Assembly (NCBI GenBank): GCA_964017195.1
Contig: OZ024894.1
Location: 6,565,537 to 6,629,536, forward strand
Source: Siderastrea radians
Lineage: Eukaryota > Cnidaria > Anthozoa > Scleractinia > Rhizangiidae
DNA length: 64,000 bases
Direction: 5' to 3'
A model generated the notes under the pieces. The model was not told where the DNA came from and ran no database searches. It saw only the letters and a program-made list of their open reading frames with translations. A program made the translations under genes and the position numbers. Positions 33,885 through 46,300 of this stretch are shown here, piece after piece; the stretch's first letter is position 1; each line of letters begins with the position of its first letter.

Positions 33885-36640
33885 ATGGATGAGTCTCACA
33901 ACAGACAAAAATACACTGTTCACTGTACAGAATTGGCACCTGGAGATTGGCAATCCAAACCAAGGACAAGACCTGAAATTCAGTTTGATTCAAAAGTGAA
34001 AGAAATCATTAATTCAGAAATTGTTCATCTGCTCGAACTGGGTGTTAATGACCCTGCTGTACACTGTCCGGATGAATACATTTCCTCTGTTTTCGTAAGG
34101 AAAAAGAAAAGAGGCAAATACCGCATGATTTTGAATTTAAAGGGACTTAACAAGCATACTCAGAAACATCATTTCAAAATGGATACTCTTTGGTCTGCTG
34201 TGCGACTCATGACCCCAGATTTCTTTATTTCATCGCTTGATTTACGAGATGCTCACATCTCAGTTCCTATTGCTGAGGAACACCAAAAATGTCTTAGGTT
34301 TTACTGGCAGGGTTCTCGCTGCCAATACACATGTATGCCAAATGGGCTGTCATCCGCGCCCAGGGTTTCTACCAGGCTGTTGAAGCCAGTGTACCGTACT
34401 TTAAGACAGAAAGGTCACCTTTATTTTGGGTATGTAGATGACTAATACCTTCATGGGTAGAGATACCGAGGAATGCCTTCTAAATATCTCTGATACACAA
34501 ACTTTATTTACAGTTTAGGGTTTGTGATTAATATCGCAAAATTATCTGTAACACCGGCACAACGAAGTACATTATTAGGCTTTGTTCTTGAATATGTGTC
34601 AGTGACGATTACTCTCACTGAGGAAAAGAAAACTAAAGTGAAAACCTTTTGCACAGCAATGCAACATAAACATGAAACTACCTATCACCGAGCTAGCCCA
34701 ATTAGTTGGCACACTTGTCGCTAGCCTGCCTGGAGTACAGTTTGGGAAACTCCAATACAGGAATTTAGAAATAGAAAAGAACGTAGCTCTCAGAGAGCAT
34801 AAGGGCAGCTATGAAGCTCGGTTATCTTTGTCCCCAAGTGCAAAAGAAGGACTCGCCTGGTGGATTGGAAATGTTGACAAGGCCTTTAATCCAATATCTC
34901 ATGGAAATCCTGTCATTGAAATTAGAATAGCTGCTTCAAAAAAGGGGTGGGATGAGTACCTAATGACGGTAACACTACCCAAGACCTGTGGTCCTCTACA
35001 GGAAGCCAGTTGCACATTAATGAATTAGAATTGAAGGCGATTCACTTCGCTCTGCAAGCTTTTGGTGAAAGGCTAAATAATAAGCTTCTCAAAATGCTTT
35101 CTGACAACTCAACAGCAGTAACATACATTAATGCTATGGGAGGCATAAGATCCCCAAGTTGTAATCAAATCGCATATGACTTATGGGATTGGTGTGTAGA
35201 TAACAATACATGGTTAACGGTCACCCACATAGCTAGAATGGAAGACACTGAGGCTGACAAAGAGTCCCGTTCATTTAATGACCGAATTGAATGGACCCTA
35301 AAAAGGGGGATTTTTTAGCAAATTACTACCCATTGGGGCATCCCAGAAATTGACCTATTTGCAACCAGACTTAATGCACAGCTCCCTAGGTTTGTCTCTT
35401 GGAAACTTGATCAAGCCTCTTGTTTTGTGGATGCATTTACTATCAGTTGGGACTCATAGTATTTTTATGCTTTTCCACCTTTCTGTCAAATTAACACAGA
35501 TGCTTAGTGTACCTCAGGGAATCATGATCTTACCCCATTGGCCCACTCTGGTGGCCACAGCTGCTGAGAATGATAATTGCAATCCCACTTGTGTTGTTGA
35601 GGAACCAGGACCTACTTTCACTATCACACTCTCCTCGGACATTTTACCCGTTAAGAGAGAAACTGACTTTGTTGGCGTCTCTCCTGTCTGGCAGTCCATC
35701 CAGGATGGAGGAATTTCAAAGGTAGCAGCTAGGCTCATCATGGCCTCCTGGAAGGGTGGGACAGAGAAACAGTACAGTACCTACATCTAAAAATGGCAAA
35801 ACTTTTGTAAGCAGAGGCAAATCAATCCCGTTCAACCATCTCTAGTGTCTGTGCGTGACTTTCGTACGGCGCTATACCAACAGGGCCTCGCGTAAAAGGC
35901 CATTAACACCGCTAGAAGTGCTTTGTCCAGTTATATTACATTAGAAGATGGGACATGTGTGAGAAAACGCCCATTAGTGTCCAAGCTGATGGAGGGTATT
36001 TTCCACGAAAAAACACCATGACCAAAGGACACAGGTATTTGGGATGTGTCTATTGTTCTATCACACCTTCAGGTCTCTATCTCCTCTGCATAGATTGTCC
36101 TTGAAGGAGCTTACGTTGAAATTGCTTTTATTAATTTTATTAGTTTTTGGCCAAAAAGGCTAAACTGTTCATTTGTTAAATGTTGGCCACGTGGTTTTTT
36201 CAAATAATTGCTATACTTTCCAGACTGTTGAACATTTGAAACAAAGAAGACCAGGAGTCAATAACCCACTTGTTAAATGTAAACTTAAAGCATTTGAAGA
36301 TAAAACTCCATCTGTTCTCAGCACACTACAGGAGTATTTGGCAAGGATCCAAACATTAAGGGGCTCAGAAAGCCGAATGTTTATTAGCTATCAGAGATCC
36401 TTCAAGAAAGTTAGTAGAGATACTATAAGCAGTTGGGTGAAATCTGTTCTCATTGACCACACAGCACTAGTGCCACTTGTACATCTGCAGCCAACAATGC
36501 ATCAGTAAGCCTTGATGAGTCTTGCAGACAGCTGGGTGGTCCTCAGAGACTACCTTCGCAAGCCTGTTGCTAAAGAGAGTACGTTTGCTGATCGGGTACT
36601 CAGCACTGTGAGCAACACACCTGAGTAAAATAAAGTTTGT
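33885..36640 (+). pseudogene. decayed DIRS1-like retroelement: RT, RNase H, tyrosine recombinase
   Basis: Broken frames keep the family order. RT at 33885-34443 holds R-M-I-L-N-L-K-G-L-N, S-S-L-D-L-R-D-A-H and ends at Y-V-D-D followed by a stop. The connection region (34524-35028) is frameshifted. RNase H and the region after it run 35010-35460 (I-N-E-L-E-L-K-A-I-H, M-L-S-D-N-S-T-A-V-T, then E-I-D-L-F-A-T-R-L-N). A tyrosine recombinase lies in several frames at 35640-36600: V-A-A-R-L-I-M-A-S-W-K in the core-binding part, G-Q-K-G where the first catalytic Arg is expected, then A-N-N-A-S-V-S-L-D-E in the C-terminal block. At least eight stops or frame changes were counted, and the catalytic H-S-T-R block reads H-S-T-S. 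An upstream acceptor at 33861 suggests the RT was spliced in life. Confidence 0.85.
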
Positions 36641-36721
36641 TCTGTGACTGTGCTTAATGCTCGTGTTGCTTCAAAATCTCGTGTGATCTCACAGCACGAT
36701 AAAGAGGTAGAATAGTAAAAT

Positions 36722-36962
36722 TATACGAGACTTACCTGTAAGTTGAAGTTTGATTGAGATTCTACTGAGTTATAAAGTGCTGGAAGATTACATGTCCTCC
36801 CATCCACCCTTAGTACAGCGGGTGCCATGAAACACTCGCATTAAGCGTTTAAACACTGAGTTGGTGCATGCTCTTGCGATCTCATGTACTCTCCCAGCAT
36901 TTTATAACTTGGTAAAATCTCAATCAAACTTCAACTTAGGGGTAGGTCTCGTTTGATTTTAC
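36722..36962. repeat. inverted repeat at the 3' end of the DIRS-like element
   Basis: GACTTACCTGTAAGTTGAAG and the following ~45 bases (to about 36790) are inverted at about 36895-36962 (AAATCTCAATCAAACTTCAACTTA ...). The loop is about 105 bases. DIRS-type elements carry inverted terminal repeats and internal complementary regions; position directly after the recombinase fits a terminal structure, but the left-end counterpart was not found. Confidence 0.6.
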
Positions 36963-37735
36963 TGTAGTTCACATATTATAAACGCCATGCGGAAAAATTT
37001 TTGTTTTTATTATGTCATAAAAAAGCGCTGGAACAACTCTTCAACTCGTTAATCTCTGTGCGTTGTCGACCAGAACTCAAATCTGACTGGTAGCAAAGAA
37101 ATTACCATCCAAAAAATATTTCATTCACGCCTGCTGAGGTAACTGTAACTTGAAAGATTGACTGTCATTCAGTCATAAATTTTGCTGATCGCTAATATGT
37201 AGAGGATATTACACGGCGGTGCGAAGATATGAATTTAATTTTCGAATCGGGTAAAAACAATATTTTGCCAACGGGCGCAGCGAGTGAGTAAATATTGTTT
37301 TTTTCAACGGAAATTAAATTCATATTTTGTAAGCTGCCATGTAATTTTCTTTTGAGATAAGAGTATTTTTTGCACAAAGCAACAGCGCAAAAGCGGGAAA
37401 TGACGTCATCGACGTCCTCACTAGTGAGGATATGGAGAATACGCCACTCGAGTAGCGGGTGTAGTTTCCACTAACTTCCCTCTTGTCTATATAACAAAAG
37501 GTGATGTCCGTCAGTGCACAGGGTCCAGAGCAGTTAAATTTGAACTTAAGAATTACGCTTCGTACATCTGACTTTGCAAAATGCATAACACCTTGTCATT
37601 TTGCCAATAAATTTGCCCCATGCAAACTTTGTGAATCCAATTTGAACGGCTTTCTTCTCTTTCCATACGCTGTTTTTATCGATCTTTTCGCTCGTCTGGT
37701 ATAGCTGTTAACCGCAGACCATTTTCCGTGGACAC
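36963..37735. other. non-coding stretch with one MITE-like hairpin
   Basis: 37210-37344 has inverted ends (TTACACGGCGGTGCGAAGAT against ATGGCAGCTTACAAAATATG with the same ATATGAATTTAATTTTC core) around GGGCGCAGCGAGTGAGTAA. No gene is supported; the frame at 37501-37704 lacks motifs. Confidence 0.55.
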
Positions 37736-39049
37736 TTAAGGTGTTTCGATACAGTTTTTTGGGACCATACCTAACTTTTTGAATCGGCTTTTAGACAGTC
37801 TTCTCCTTGTCAGATCAACGTGAAATTTGCAATACTTGTTGGTTTTGGATTGAACTTTTCGCGTCGTTTACATTTTGTAAAAATCGATATTTCCATGACA
37901 ACGATAAACAAAAATCCTCGAAAACAGTAAAATTGAAATTTTGCACGATCCAGCTTTCGCTTCGAAAAGAGAATACCAGCGTCTTAAAGTATGGTGTATG
38001 GCAAACAAAATATACAAGAACAAAAAATTCTGTAAGTTTGTTTTGAAGTAAATCACAAAAACATTTTCAACCTTAGTTTTTGCCTAGTAATAGTAAATGC
38101 ACTGAAAAATAATCAACGCTTTGATGAAATGGCTAGTAAATACTGTTAAAATGTGTCTTTTACTTACTATTTTACGCCTAGAAAGTTTTGTTGAACCTGG
38201 TGTTTGCGATCTCGAGAACGACTTGTTTTTCTAAGATCATTCGCGTAATAATTTCGTGGTAATTTTTTTATTTTGAGCGCTTTTGCGAAAATCTTAAGAA
38301 CGGCTCGATAGATTTTTTTTAAATATTGAACATGCGCGCTTGACGATGTGACCAATTTTAGTTTTGAGTCTTATTAACATTAATTCACTGGAACACTTTT
38401 AGATTTAAAGTTAAAGAGGATGTATGAACCGACGGAGAAGGTTGCGTTACAAATTCACGGTTGGCAAGTAGATGCTAATATATTCAAAGTAATGCGTCAT
38501 TCATTGCTTCGTGATTGAAAAATTACCACAAAATTTTTATGCGAATGATCTTAGAAAAACAAGTCGTTCTCGAGATCGCGAGCACCAGTTTCAACAAAAC
38601 TTTCTAGGCGTAAAATAGTAAGTAAAAGACACATTTAAGAGTATTTACTAGCCATTTCAGCAAAGCGTTGATTATTTTTCAGTGCATTTACTATTACTAG
38701 GCAAAAACTAAGGTTGAAAATGTTTTTGTGATTTACTTCAAAACAAACATACAGAATTTTTTTGTTCTTGTATATTTTGTTTGCCATACACCACAGTTTA
38801 AGACGCTGGTATTCTCTTTTCGAAGCGAAAGCTGGATCGTGCAAAATTTCAATTTTACTGTTTTCGAGGATTTTTGTTTATCGTTGTCATGGAAATATCG
38901 ATTTTTACAAAATGTAAACGACGCTAAAGTTCAATACAAAACCAACAAGTATTGCAAATTTCACGTTGATCTGACAAGGAGAAGACTGTCTAAGAGCAGA
39001 TTCAAAAAGTTAGGTATGGTCCTAAAAAAATTGTATCGAAACACCTTAA
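37736..39049. mobile_element. 1.3-kb TTAA-flanked palindromic element
   Basis: TTAA (37736-37739) is followed by GGTGTTTCGATACAGTTTTT; the right end TGTATCGAAACACC is followed by TTAA (39046-39049). The arms pair over about 500 bases each (37740 to ~38245 and ~38535 to 39045) around a ~290-base loop, with high identity. There is no coding capacity; the ORFs in it are mirror images of each other. TTAA duplication with GG ends fits a non-autonomous Kolobok-type or a piggyBac-type element. Confidence 0.85.
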
Positions 39050-39789
39050 CCCGTTGCCCTTTGGGGCAACGGGTCTCCTTCGGATAGCGAAGCTTTGCGA
39101 ACGAGGCACGAAGTGGCGAGTAAAGGGACAAGCGAGAAAACTTCTACCACCCGATCTGGATCGATTCCAGCACGGCAGCAGCTGGTGACGGAAGTGAGCG
39201 ATACCGGAAACGGAAGAGAAGTGGACAATACTGATTGAAAGTTCAAAACATCAGATGTGGAGGGAGTTGGAAAAAGGCAAGTTCGCCTTGAAAAGGTCAG
39301 TTCTGTTTCAAGAAAGCCAGCGTGAGGGGAAGAAATTGAAATTTTAAAATTTCTTGCAGGCTATCACTGAATTATCAAATAGACCACCAAAATCACACAA
39401 CGCTGAAAGGCATACTTGAACAATATGATCTGAGCGGCTCTGAAAAGGAGAATTTTGTTTTGAATGGCAGAGAAATGGGCATAATTTTGAGTGAGGTCTT
39501 TCTGGAGGCGACTCGAGTGCAGCGGCAAACGGTAACCAAACCCACTATCGAAGAAGTCACATATGGAGGAAGATTAACTGAATGGGAAGGCTTGTAGGAT
39601 CCTCTTCTCGTTGTGCAATTAACTCAAGCGTTGTTAGCGATCGCCCACGGAGACTTTCAAGATCTCCTCGTAGGTAAAATCTTCTTCTAGAAAGGTCCAC
39701 GGAGTGAAAGCTTTTTCTTCGATATCTTCCAGCGCGTTCTTGCAATTTTGCATTGCAAGGCAAAGTTCGCCACCAACGCTTCTGGAAAT
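39050..39789. other. unassigned stretch, possible coding remnants
   Basis: Starts with a small hairpin (ACCCGTTGCCCTTTGGGGCAACGGGT, 39049-39074 region). The plus strand at about 39416-39597 stays open with a protein-like composition (Y-D-L-S-G-S-E-K-E-N-F), and the minus strand at 39634-39780 reads W-T-F-L-E-E-D-F-T-Y-E-E-I-L. Neither is recognised or has clear splice borders, so no gene is called. Confidence 0.4.
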
Positions 39790-39983
39790 TAGACTGCGAG
39801 TAGTCTCTAATTTTGGCGGTGGCGATTGTGTGGCGGGCGAAATACACACACGCGCGCACGCGAAATGTCGAGGCTACCGACGCGAAGAGAGCGCCGAAAA
39901 TTTCCCGCGCGCGCGTGTGTATTTCGCCTACCCTACAAATCGCCATCGCCAAAATTAGAGACTACTCGCAGTCTACTGGAAAT
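39782..39983. mobile_element. 186-bp MITE of the TAGACTGCGAG family (copy 2)
   Basis: Element 39790-39975 has the same ends as the 13130-14272 copy (TAGACTGCGAGTAGTCTC and inverse) and is palindromic almost throughout. CTGGAAAT flanks it on both sides (39782-39789 and 39976-39983), an 8-bp duplication. Confidence 0.88.
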
Positions 39984-40331
39984 ACATGTAGCGCTAAAAC
40001 CCACAATATTTGGGTGTTAGAGTTGTTTTAAAATGCTCGCTTCTTACGCCAATCGCTCGCTTCTTCCAGATGTTTGTGACCTTCTTTACAGCCCAAGGTG
40101 ATCAAATATCGCTTTCATCCGTCTTTCGATTCAATCTGTGAACAGATCAGAGATCCCGACAGCTCGCCTCATGTAATTTGACCTGCGAAAGTAACGTGAG
40201 TAACGCAAGGCCTCAACAATTTATTTTGGTTGTGATTCGCAAGGAATACCGAAGTTCGCTCCTCTGTTCCCTGTGTCGGTGGCTGTAGTTCCGTACTGTG
40301 ATCTATAAGAGACGATTTATTTTTCAACAGA

Positions 40332-40380
40332 ATGGCTATGACTTTAGGTCACCATGTTATTTCTATTGCAACTGTTTGTG
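40332..40380 (+). CDS. CUB gene exon 1, signal peptide start
   Basis: ATG at 40332 opens 16 codons (M-A-M-T-L-G-H-H-V-I-S-I-A-T-V-C) ending at a donor TGTG|GTGAGT. Joined in phase 1 to exon 2 it gives a typical signal sequence. A TATA-like CTATAAGAG lies at about 40301-40309. The preceding TTTTCAACAG could also be a splice acceptor, in which case a 5' UTR exon lies upstream. Confidence 0.55.
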
Positions 40381-43300
40381 GTGAGTAATGTACAGAAATG
40401 GCATGTTGTTTGGATGTGGTGTTTTTCTGAACTGCTCGCAGACGCGATGTAGCGGGCAACTCAGCACAGAACATGGTTCCTTCTGTGAGTACCGGAGAAC
40501 GAATGACGTAAAACAAAAGAAACAAAAGACAGAAAACAATTCAACTCCAAAATAGAAGCAAATTACAATGTCTTACAAACAAAAGAAGGACAATGTGCTC
40601 CGGTACCTGAAGAAAGACCCCAGAACATTAGACGCTACCCAGAATTAGATCCATCGATACTACAGGGAAACTAGGAATTAACTTAGTAATTACCGTTTGC
40701 AATTTTTGATCAGTAAAATGTTGCAATTTCGTTTTTTTAAAAACATATTTTAGGATCCAAATATTCAAGAAAGCCGAAAACAAGTCACGGATAAAATGTG
40801 CATAAAAATAACAAACTTCTTCTCTTGTCCGTTGTCGTAGTAATAGACCAAGGAAGGCGCTGTTTCAAAATGTTGTTCCGTAACTATTTCTTGTTCTAGA
40901 TTCGGTAACTCAGAGAAATCTCGCAATGCAGAGGGAAAATATCGGAGTTCACTTTGATCAATAGCAGTCATTAAAGAATCTGACCCACCCAAGAGCCTTT
41001 GCGCGCTTACCTAAGTTCAGACGGCATTTTCGGGGCACCCAAAACTCCGGATTTCATCGTGAGAGAAAGTAATCCTTCTCCATCGAGCGGTCACTGCACA
41101 AAGCAGCCTCTATTTTCACATAAATATTTTCGTCGTTTATTGTTCTTTCTGTACTGGGTATTATTTGTGGACAATCGATACTTTCCGAAAGGTAATCGAG
41201 TGGGATTCTGTGCCTGTTCAGAAGTTCCTCCGTCGCAATGGCGGCGAATCGTCCCAAGATGGGACGTCCACGGAGGCGAGAAGGCATCAAACGACTCAAA
41301 TTGCGAGAGTCAACGTTTAATCTGTGGAACGAGCGAAAGGAGGCTCTTGGGCTTCGAAGAATTACAAACAGCGAGTTCGCCGAAATGCTTCTCCATCAGC
41401 ATTTCAGTGCCATTCAAGAACGCGCTCGATCTCACCCGGGATCACCACATTGAACACCTACTCCGAGGCGAGGTAAGAAAATGTTTCTAACATGTTACCA
41501 ATAAATTGGCTTCTTTGTTGTGCTATCCAGCCAATGTTCTAGCTGGCAACAAGCGATCTTGTATTTAAATTATATGCGTGACAAATGTTGAGTAGTCTGT
41601 GTGACAATGTTTTGAATTTATTCACAGAGAGAAAGGAATTGTTCCTGCAGTCAACGCCTGTTGGAATAAGACGCGGACCTGAGGATTTATCAGTGTCCCC
41701 GTTACCCTTTGTCAGTGCTTCAGACAACACATCTGTTAACAAGTGAGTTCTTGTTTCTATCTGAGAAAGCAGTGAGAGTACTTTGAAGTCAATGTGTATG
41801 TTTGGCAATATTTATTATTTGTCACTTTCAATGTGCAGGTGAATGTGAAATCTTGTGACATTTTTCGGAACTTCGAAAAGTGCGGCATGTACTGATATGG
41901 TCTATTTCTGGTGTATTTAGCATTGAAGTTGATGTAACTGGAAGTTCCACGATCCACTCTGAAGCCCGGACAAGAGCTCGCCACATGACACCAGACTCTT
42001 CTGGAGCAGGTCCAAAGTTGGAATCCCTGCTTCTCCACTTTGGAAGGAATCCCTCACTCAGAAGTTGTGAGCGATGAGGAGTAAGAGAGTTTTACCTTTC
42101 CATCTATCTACCTATTATGCTTTATTGTGTTGTTTGATTGTTATTGGTTGGATTTACAGGTATTTTTGTATATAATTTTCCTCATGTCACACTTCTGGCA
42201 GTTGAACTAACCCATAGGTGGAGGGTAATGCTTTCAAAGTAACTTTGAATTTGTTTGACTGACCCATCAGTTACACATGGTGGTGACTTGCTTGTGTTTC
42301 TTGTGAGAACAGCAGAGGTTTTTATTTGCTCTTTGTTGTGTCATCCTTGTGTTGTGAATGATATTTTAGTATAGTTCAATGTGCGATGCTTACAGTGGCC
42401 CTTATCAAAAGCGAGGATCCCAAATTTCTCTCATATTTCCATTAGAGTTCAAATGTATGTATTTTTCTCTACATTCAAATTGAAATATTGTTTTGTTGTA
42501 TCTGCATGCCAACGGCTAAATTCATGGGTAAGATAATAAAGTCCATGCAGGATATACTGAGACAAAGCCGGGGACCATAATCCTTGTTCTTCTGCTTCAA
42601 AGTATACAATAACTTCAACTGAATGTTATATGTTTCAGGTATGAGGTCTTTACTGGGCGGATCTTATTAGCAGCCCTGGACCACAACTTCCATGTTTTCC
42701 GCAAGACCCTGGAAGGGCAGTTTGAAAAGAACTATTCCAAACGTTCAGGAAACTGGAGGGTGGAACCTGTGAAGGAACCCAAGCAGTATCCTCATTTGGC
42801 TTTGCTTCAGGCAGACCTCTTGCGACGTCGTGCAGGCACATTGAAGTCTCCCCATCCAATCCCATCCACCTTGCACCAACAAAAGCTATGAAAAGGGCCT
42901 CTTCAACTGAAGAGTTGGTCAAAGCTAAATTGTCACGCTTTCAGACTCAAAAGGGAAAAGTAAAGGAAAAGCAGTTATCTTTCAAGGTCAGGGAAAACTC
43001 GGGGTATTTTCCATCACGTCAGAGAAATTCTAAATTCTTTGATTTTGTGAAAAGTCAGGGAACTTTATTTTCAGTGAACCAGATATATATTTCTAAATAT
43101 GGGAAAATATGGGAAGGCCTATAGTTGTAGAAATTGTCTATTAGTGATTTGGTTTTCATGATTTCATACCATAGAAGCCATCATAATGGTCCGCCTTTGT
43201 TGTCAGGGAGAAGTCTGTGAAAAGTCAGGAATTGATTTTGTCCTGATGGGTAGTAACCTGGGTAAATAAACTAAGAATGTTTGTTTTACTGGTGTATCAC

Positions 43301-46300
43301 TGTTTGATCTTTTCAACACGAGAAAAATTCGAATTTTGTTAAAATGCTTTGTCTGTAAATATTAACATTGTCTATCAAAATTCCCAATTTTCTATTTGGA
43401 AATACTTCAGTGAAATAAAAAGAAATAAATATATCAGAAATTTCATTCTCAGGAGACAGGACCGAGAAAGAATTGCACAACATTATAATTCATCAAGTGT
43501 ACCAAATCTACAACCATCATATCATGGAACAAAGGTAAATAAAGGTTGTCACTTGTAATAAATGGATGAGAAACAGAGATTTTTTTGACCTTTTCTTGTG
43601 TGAATGGGAGTATTTTGTTACTGTGCAAATCCAGGAGCCACGAACACTAGAATTATTTCTGGAATATTACTGTATTGTGAGGTAAGAGCCAATCAGATGC
43701 TAGATAAAAAATCACAACCTGTAGCATTAATTAGGTTTGTGGCTTGCAGTTTTTTCTTGTGGTTTGATCTCCCATATGTTTGGTCATGTGTTCATGGTTG
43801 TTGGATTCGTATAATATTCGTACAAGTATGATATGGGGGCTATAGCCCCCATATCATACTTATAAGGCTATTGACCCACCAGTTATGTTCCCTGCAATAA
43901 ATAAGCATACTACAGACCTCCCTAAAATGTTTATTGTGAGAACATTTCCAATTGCCAACAAAACAACCTTTTTGAAGTTGTGCATGCCCCGGACCTATAA
44001 GCTGCACTTTACATATAATGATAGCCCAGAATATTTACAAATAAGTTTACCGGTAGGGGGGGAGAGAAGGGGGGCATTTTTTAGGTTTTCTTTTTTCAAT
44101 AAAATCTGGTAATGACAATTAGGCCTTAAATCTCCATTTCCAATGGACTGGAAACGCCAATGAGAATGTTTCCTTACTTGTCACAGCCAAGAGAGCTTGC
44201 TAGCAGGCTATAATGATCACTCACATACTTCCTATTAGCCATATGCATCATAATACATTGATATTTCAAAGCGAATTCACTGTCACCGATGGGCCTTAAA
44301 AGAGAAACACGACAGAATCTTTTTAGAATCTTGGGAAAATACTAATTTTGTGAGGAAATAAGTGCAAAATGCACTTTGTTTCAATGTAGCTATGAACGGC
44401 TAAAGCCCATGTAATTGCCATCTGGAGCTGGATAAGCTTGGCTTATGGTTGTAACTACACAAGACGGCCGAATTTTTCGATTCCCCCTTCCAAGTTTTCC
44501 ATATTTCCACAACGTGTACTGCCGTTATGCGGCCTTCCGGTAACTTTTGAGTGGAGTAATCAGGCTCATCTGCACGGATGTCACACCTGGCTCAAATTGC
44601 CAGCTGCAAAACTTCCCGATCTAAACAGGTGGTGTTGAACATTACATAGGAAGTAACACAAGTTCTTTTCTGGCAGCAAACATTTTCCTGCTCGTCCTGC
44701 ATCCTCCGGCACACTCCACAAATACACCATGGTTCTGCGTCATTTTCCGGTTCTGGCGGCTCCGACTCTGGATCATTTGCTCCTGTTAGTAGATCTCTGG
44801 CGTATTCTACACTGCCACTGCCTTGGCTCAGTACCCTAATGAGAAGGGTTTCCTTTTCAACCTCTGATAGCTTCTTCACAAACTCCTATCGTATAAGACA
44901 GGAACAGAGAGACTTCAGCTATACAAACAATTTGTCAACAAGTGCCAATTTTTCTCACTTGCTTGCGATAATTTGTACTAAACTTATGTTTACCTTTATT
45001 TCATTCTCGGACTCTTCTACAGCTCTTCGGTGGCGTGCATATGCGCTTGGGTTGTTGAATACAGGCTGGACTTCAACGGCCCTATTTTTGCAGGCAGCTT
45101 TGCTCGTTCCACACTGACAACTCGACGTGCATTTGGAGTCGGCACTCCGACACGGGCAGCCTGTCGACCTCGCACTCTTCTTTCGGCTTCATGTGTTTTG
45201 ACTGTTTTTGCAGCGGCAAACCTACAATGTCAGAGCCAGTCTCGTTTTAGTTTTAAAAATAAACATCCGAAGAAATGCATATTCTTATTTTGAAGTGGAT
45301 AAATGCAAAGCTGGGATGATTTCTTACCACACGAGCGACAACAGCGCTGCTTGGTCCGGCGACTGAATCACGGCGAGCCGTGGTTCGATTCGGCTCACGT
45401 TCACTGGCAATCCGTAAGCATTTACAGCAGGACGTTGTGCGTATTCATCTCCACTTAAATTGTCGCCAGTGATATTTAGAGCTTCTTCGCTATCGCTCAC
45501 TTCCAGTTGCATCCTTTCCGCCATATCGATGAGAAGAATCTCGCGCGCTGAAGGACAATGAAAGCTATACCCAAATATGGGAAGAATACAACGGTGTCCC
45601 GGATGATAACAATACTAAAAGCGCGCGTTGCAAACTGGGTGGGTCAGACTCTTTAATTGTTCTACGTGTTCACCTGAACTACTCTCTCCTCCGCAGAGGC
45701 CATCTACAGTCGCGCCTTGGGAAAAATATACCCGCGGCGCGCGGAGGCTGGAAAGAGGAAAAATTAAAACGCGCGGGGAACGCTGGGACCCCGCGCTGCC
45801 GTTTTCTCTCTCCAGCGCTCCCGCTCCCGTTTCTTTCTCTGGTGTTTACTAACAGGAGCCTCTGCGGGGGAGAGAGCCTGAACTATCTGATAGAAGGCAA
45901 ATAACTTCACGACAGACCACAGGCGACCCAAGCTCAAAATGAGAATACGATCGAGTTGCAAAATATGACCTTCGCGATAAGACTTTGTATGGGAAATTCA
46001 CTTTGGTTCTCAAAATGCTAAAATAAAGTTATGAATGTGGAAATAAACTTCACTTACCTTAACATGGGGTTGTCTTTGTGTCTTTTTTGTAATTTGGGTG
46101 CAATTTGTGGCCGTTTTAGGCGAGTTTTTGGTTCGGTGTTGTTCGCGGTGTGGTTTCTCACATGTTTTCTCCATTCAAAACGAAGGAAGGCAGGTGACTG
46201 GAGACGACCGAGTCCAACAAATCGCTCTCGTGTCACAATGCAATGCAGAGAATAGCCATAAAAACACCTTATTCATGAAACCACGTAATTTCTTCATCCC

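Larger units (their letters stand above)
40971..45656. mobile_element. 4.7-kb TTAA-flanked DNA transposon with two inward genes
   Basis: TTAA (40971-40974) then AGAATCTGACCCACCCAAGA; the right end is inverted (TGGGTGGGTCAGACTCT then TTAA, 45653-45656). The match extends with gaps to GCGCGC, giving TIRs of about 32 bases. The 4678-bp body carries a plus-strand gene starting 260 bases from the left TIR and a minus-strand gene starting 130 bases from the right TIR. No DDE transposase is recognised. TTAA plus an AG terminus fits the Kolobok superfamily, but that is inference. The element lies in intron 1 of the CUB gene. Confidence 0.75.

Noticed and set aside
37807..39087. Several ORFs on both strands
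   Set aside because: They are mirror-image reads of the palindromic TTAA element.
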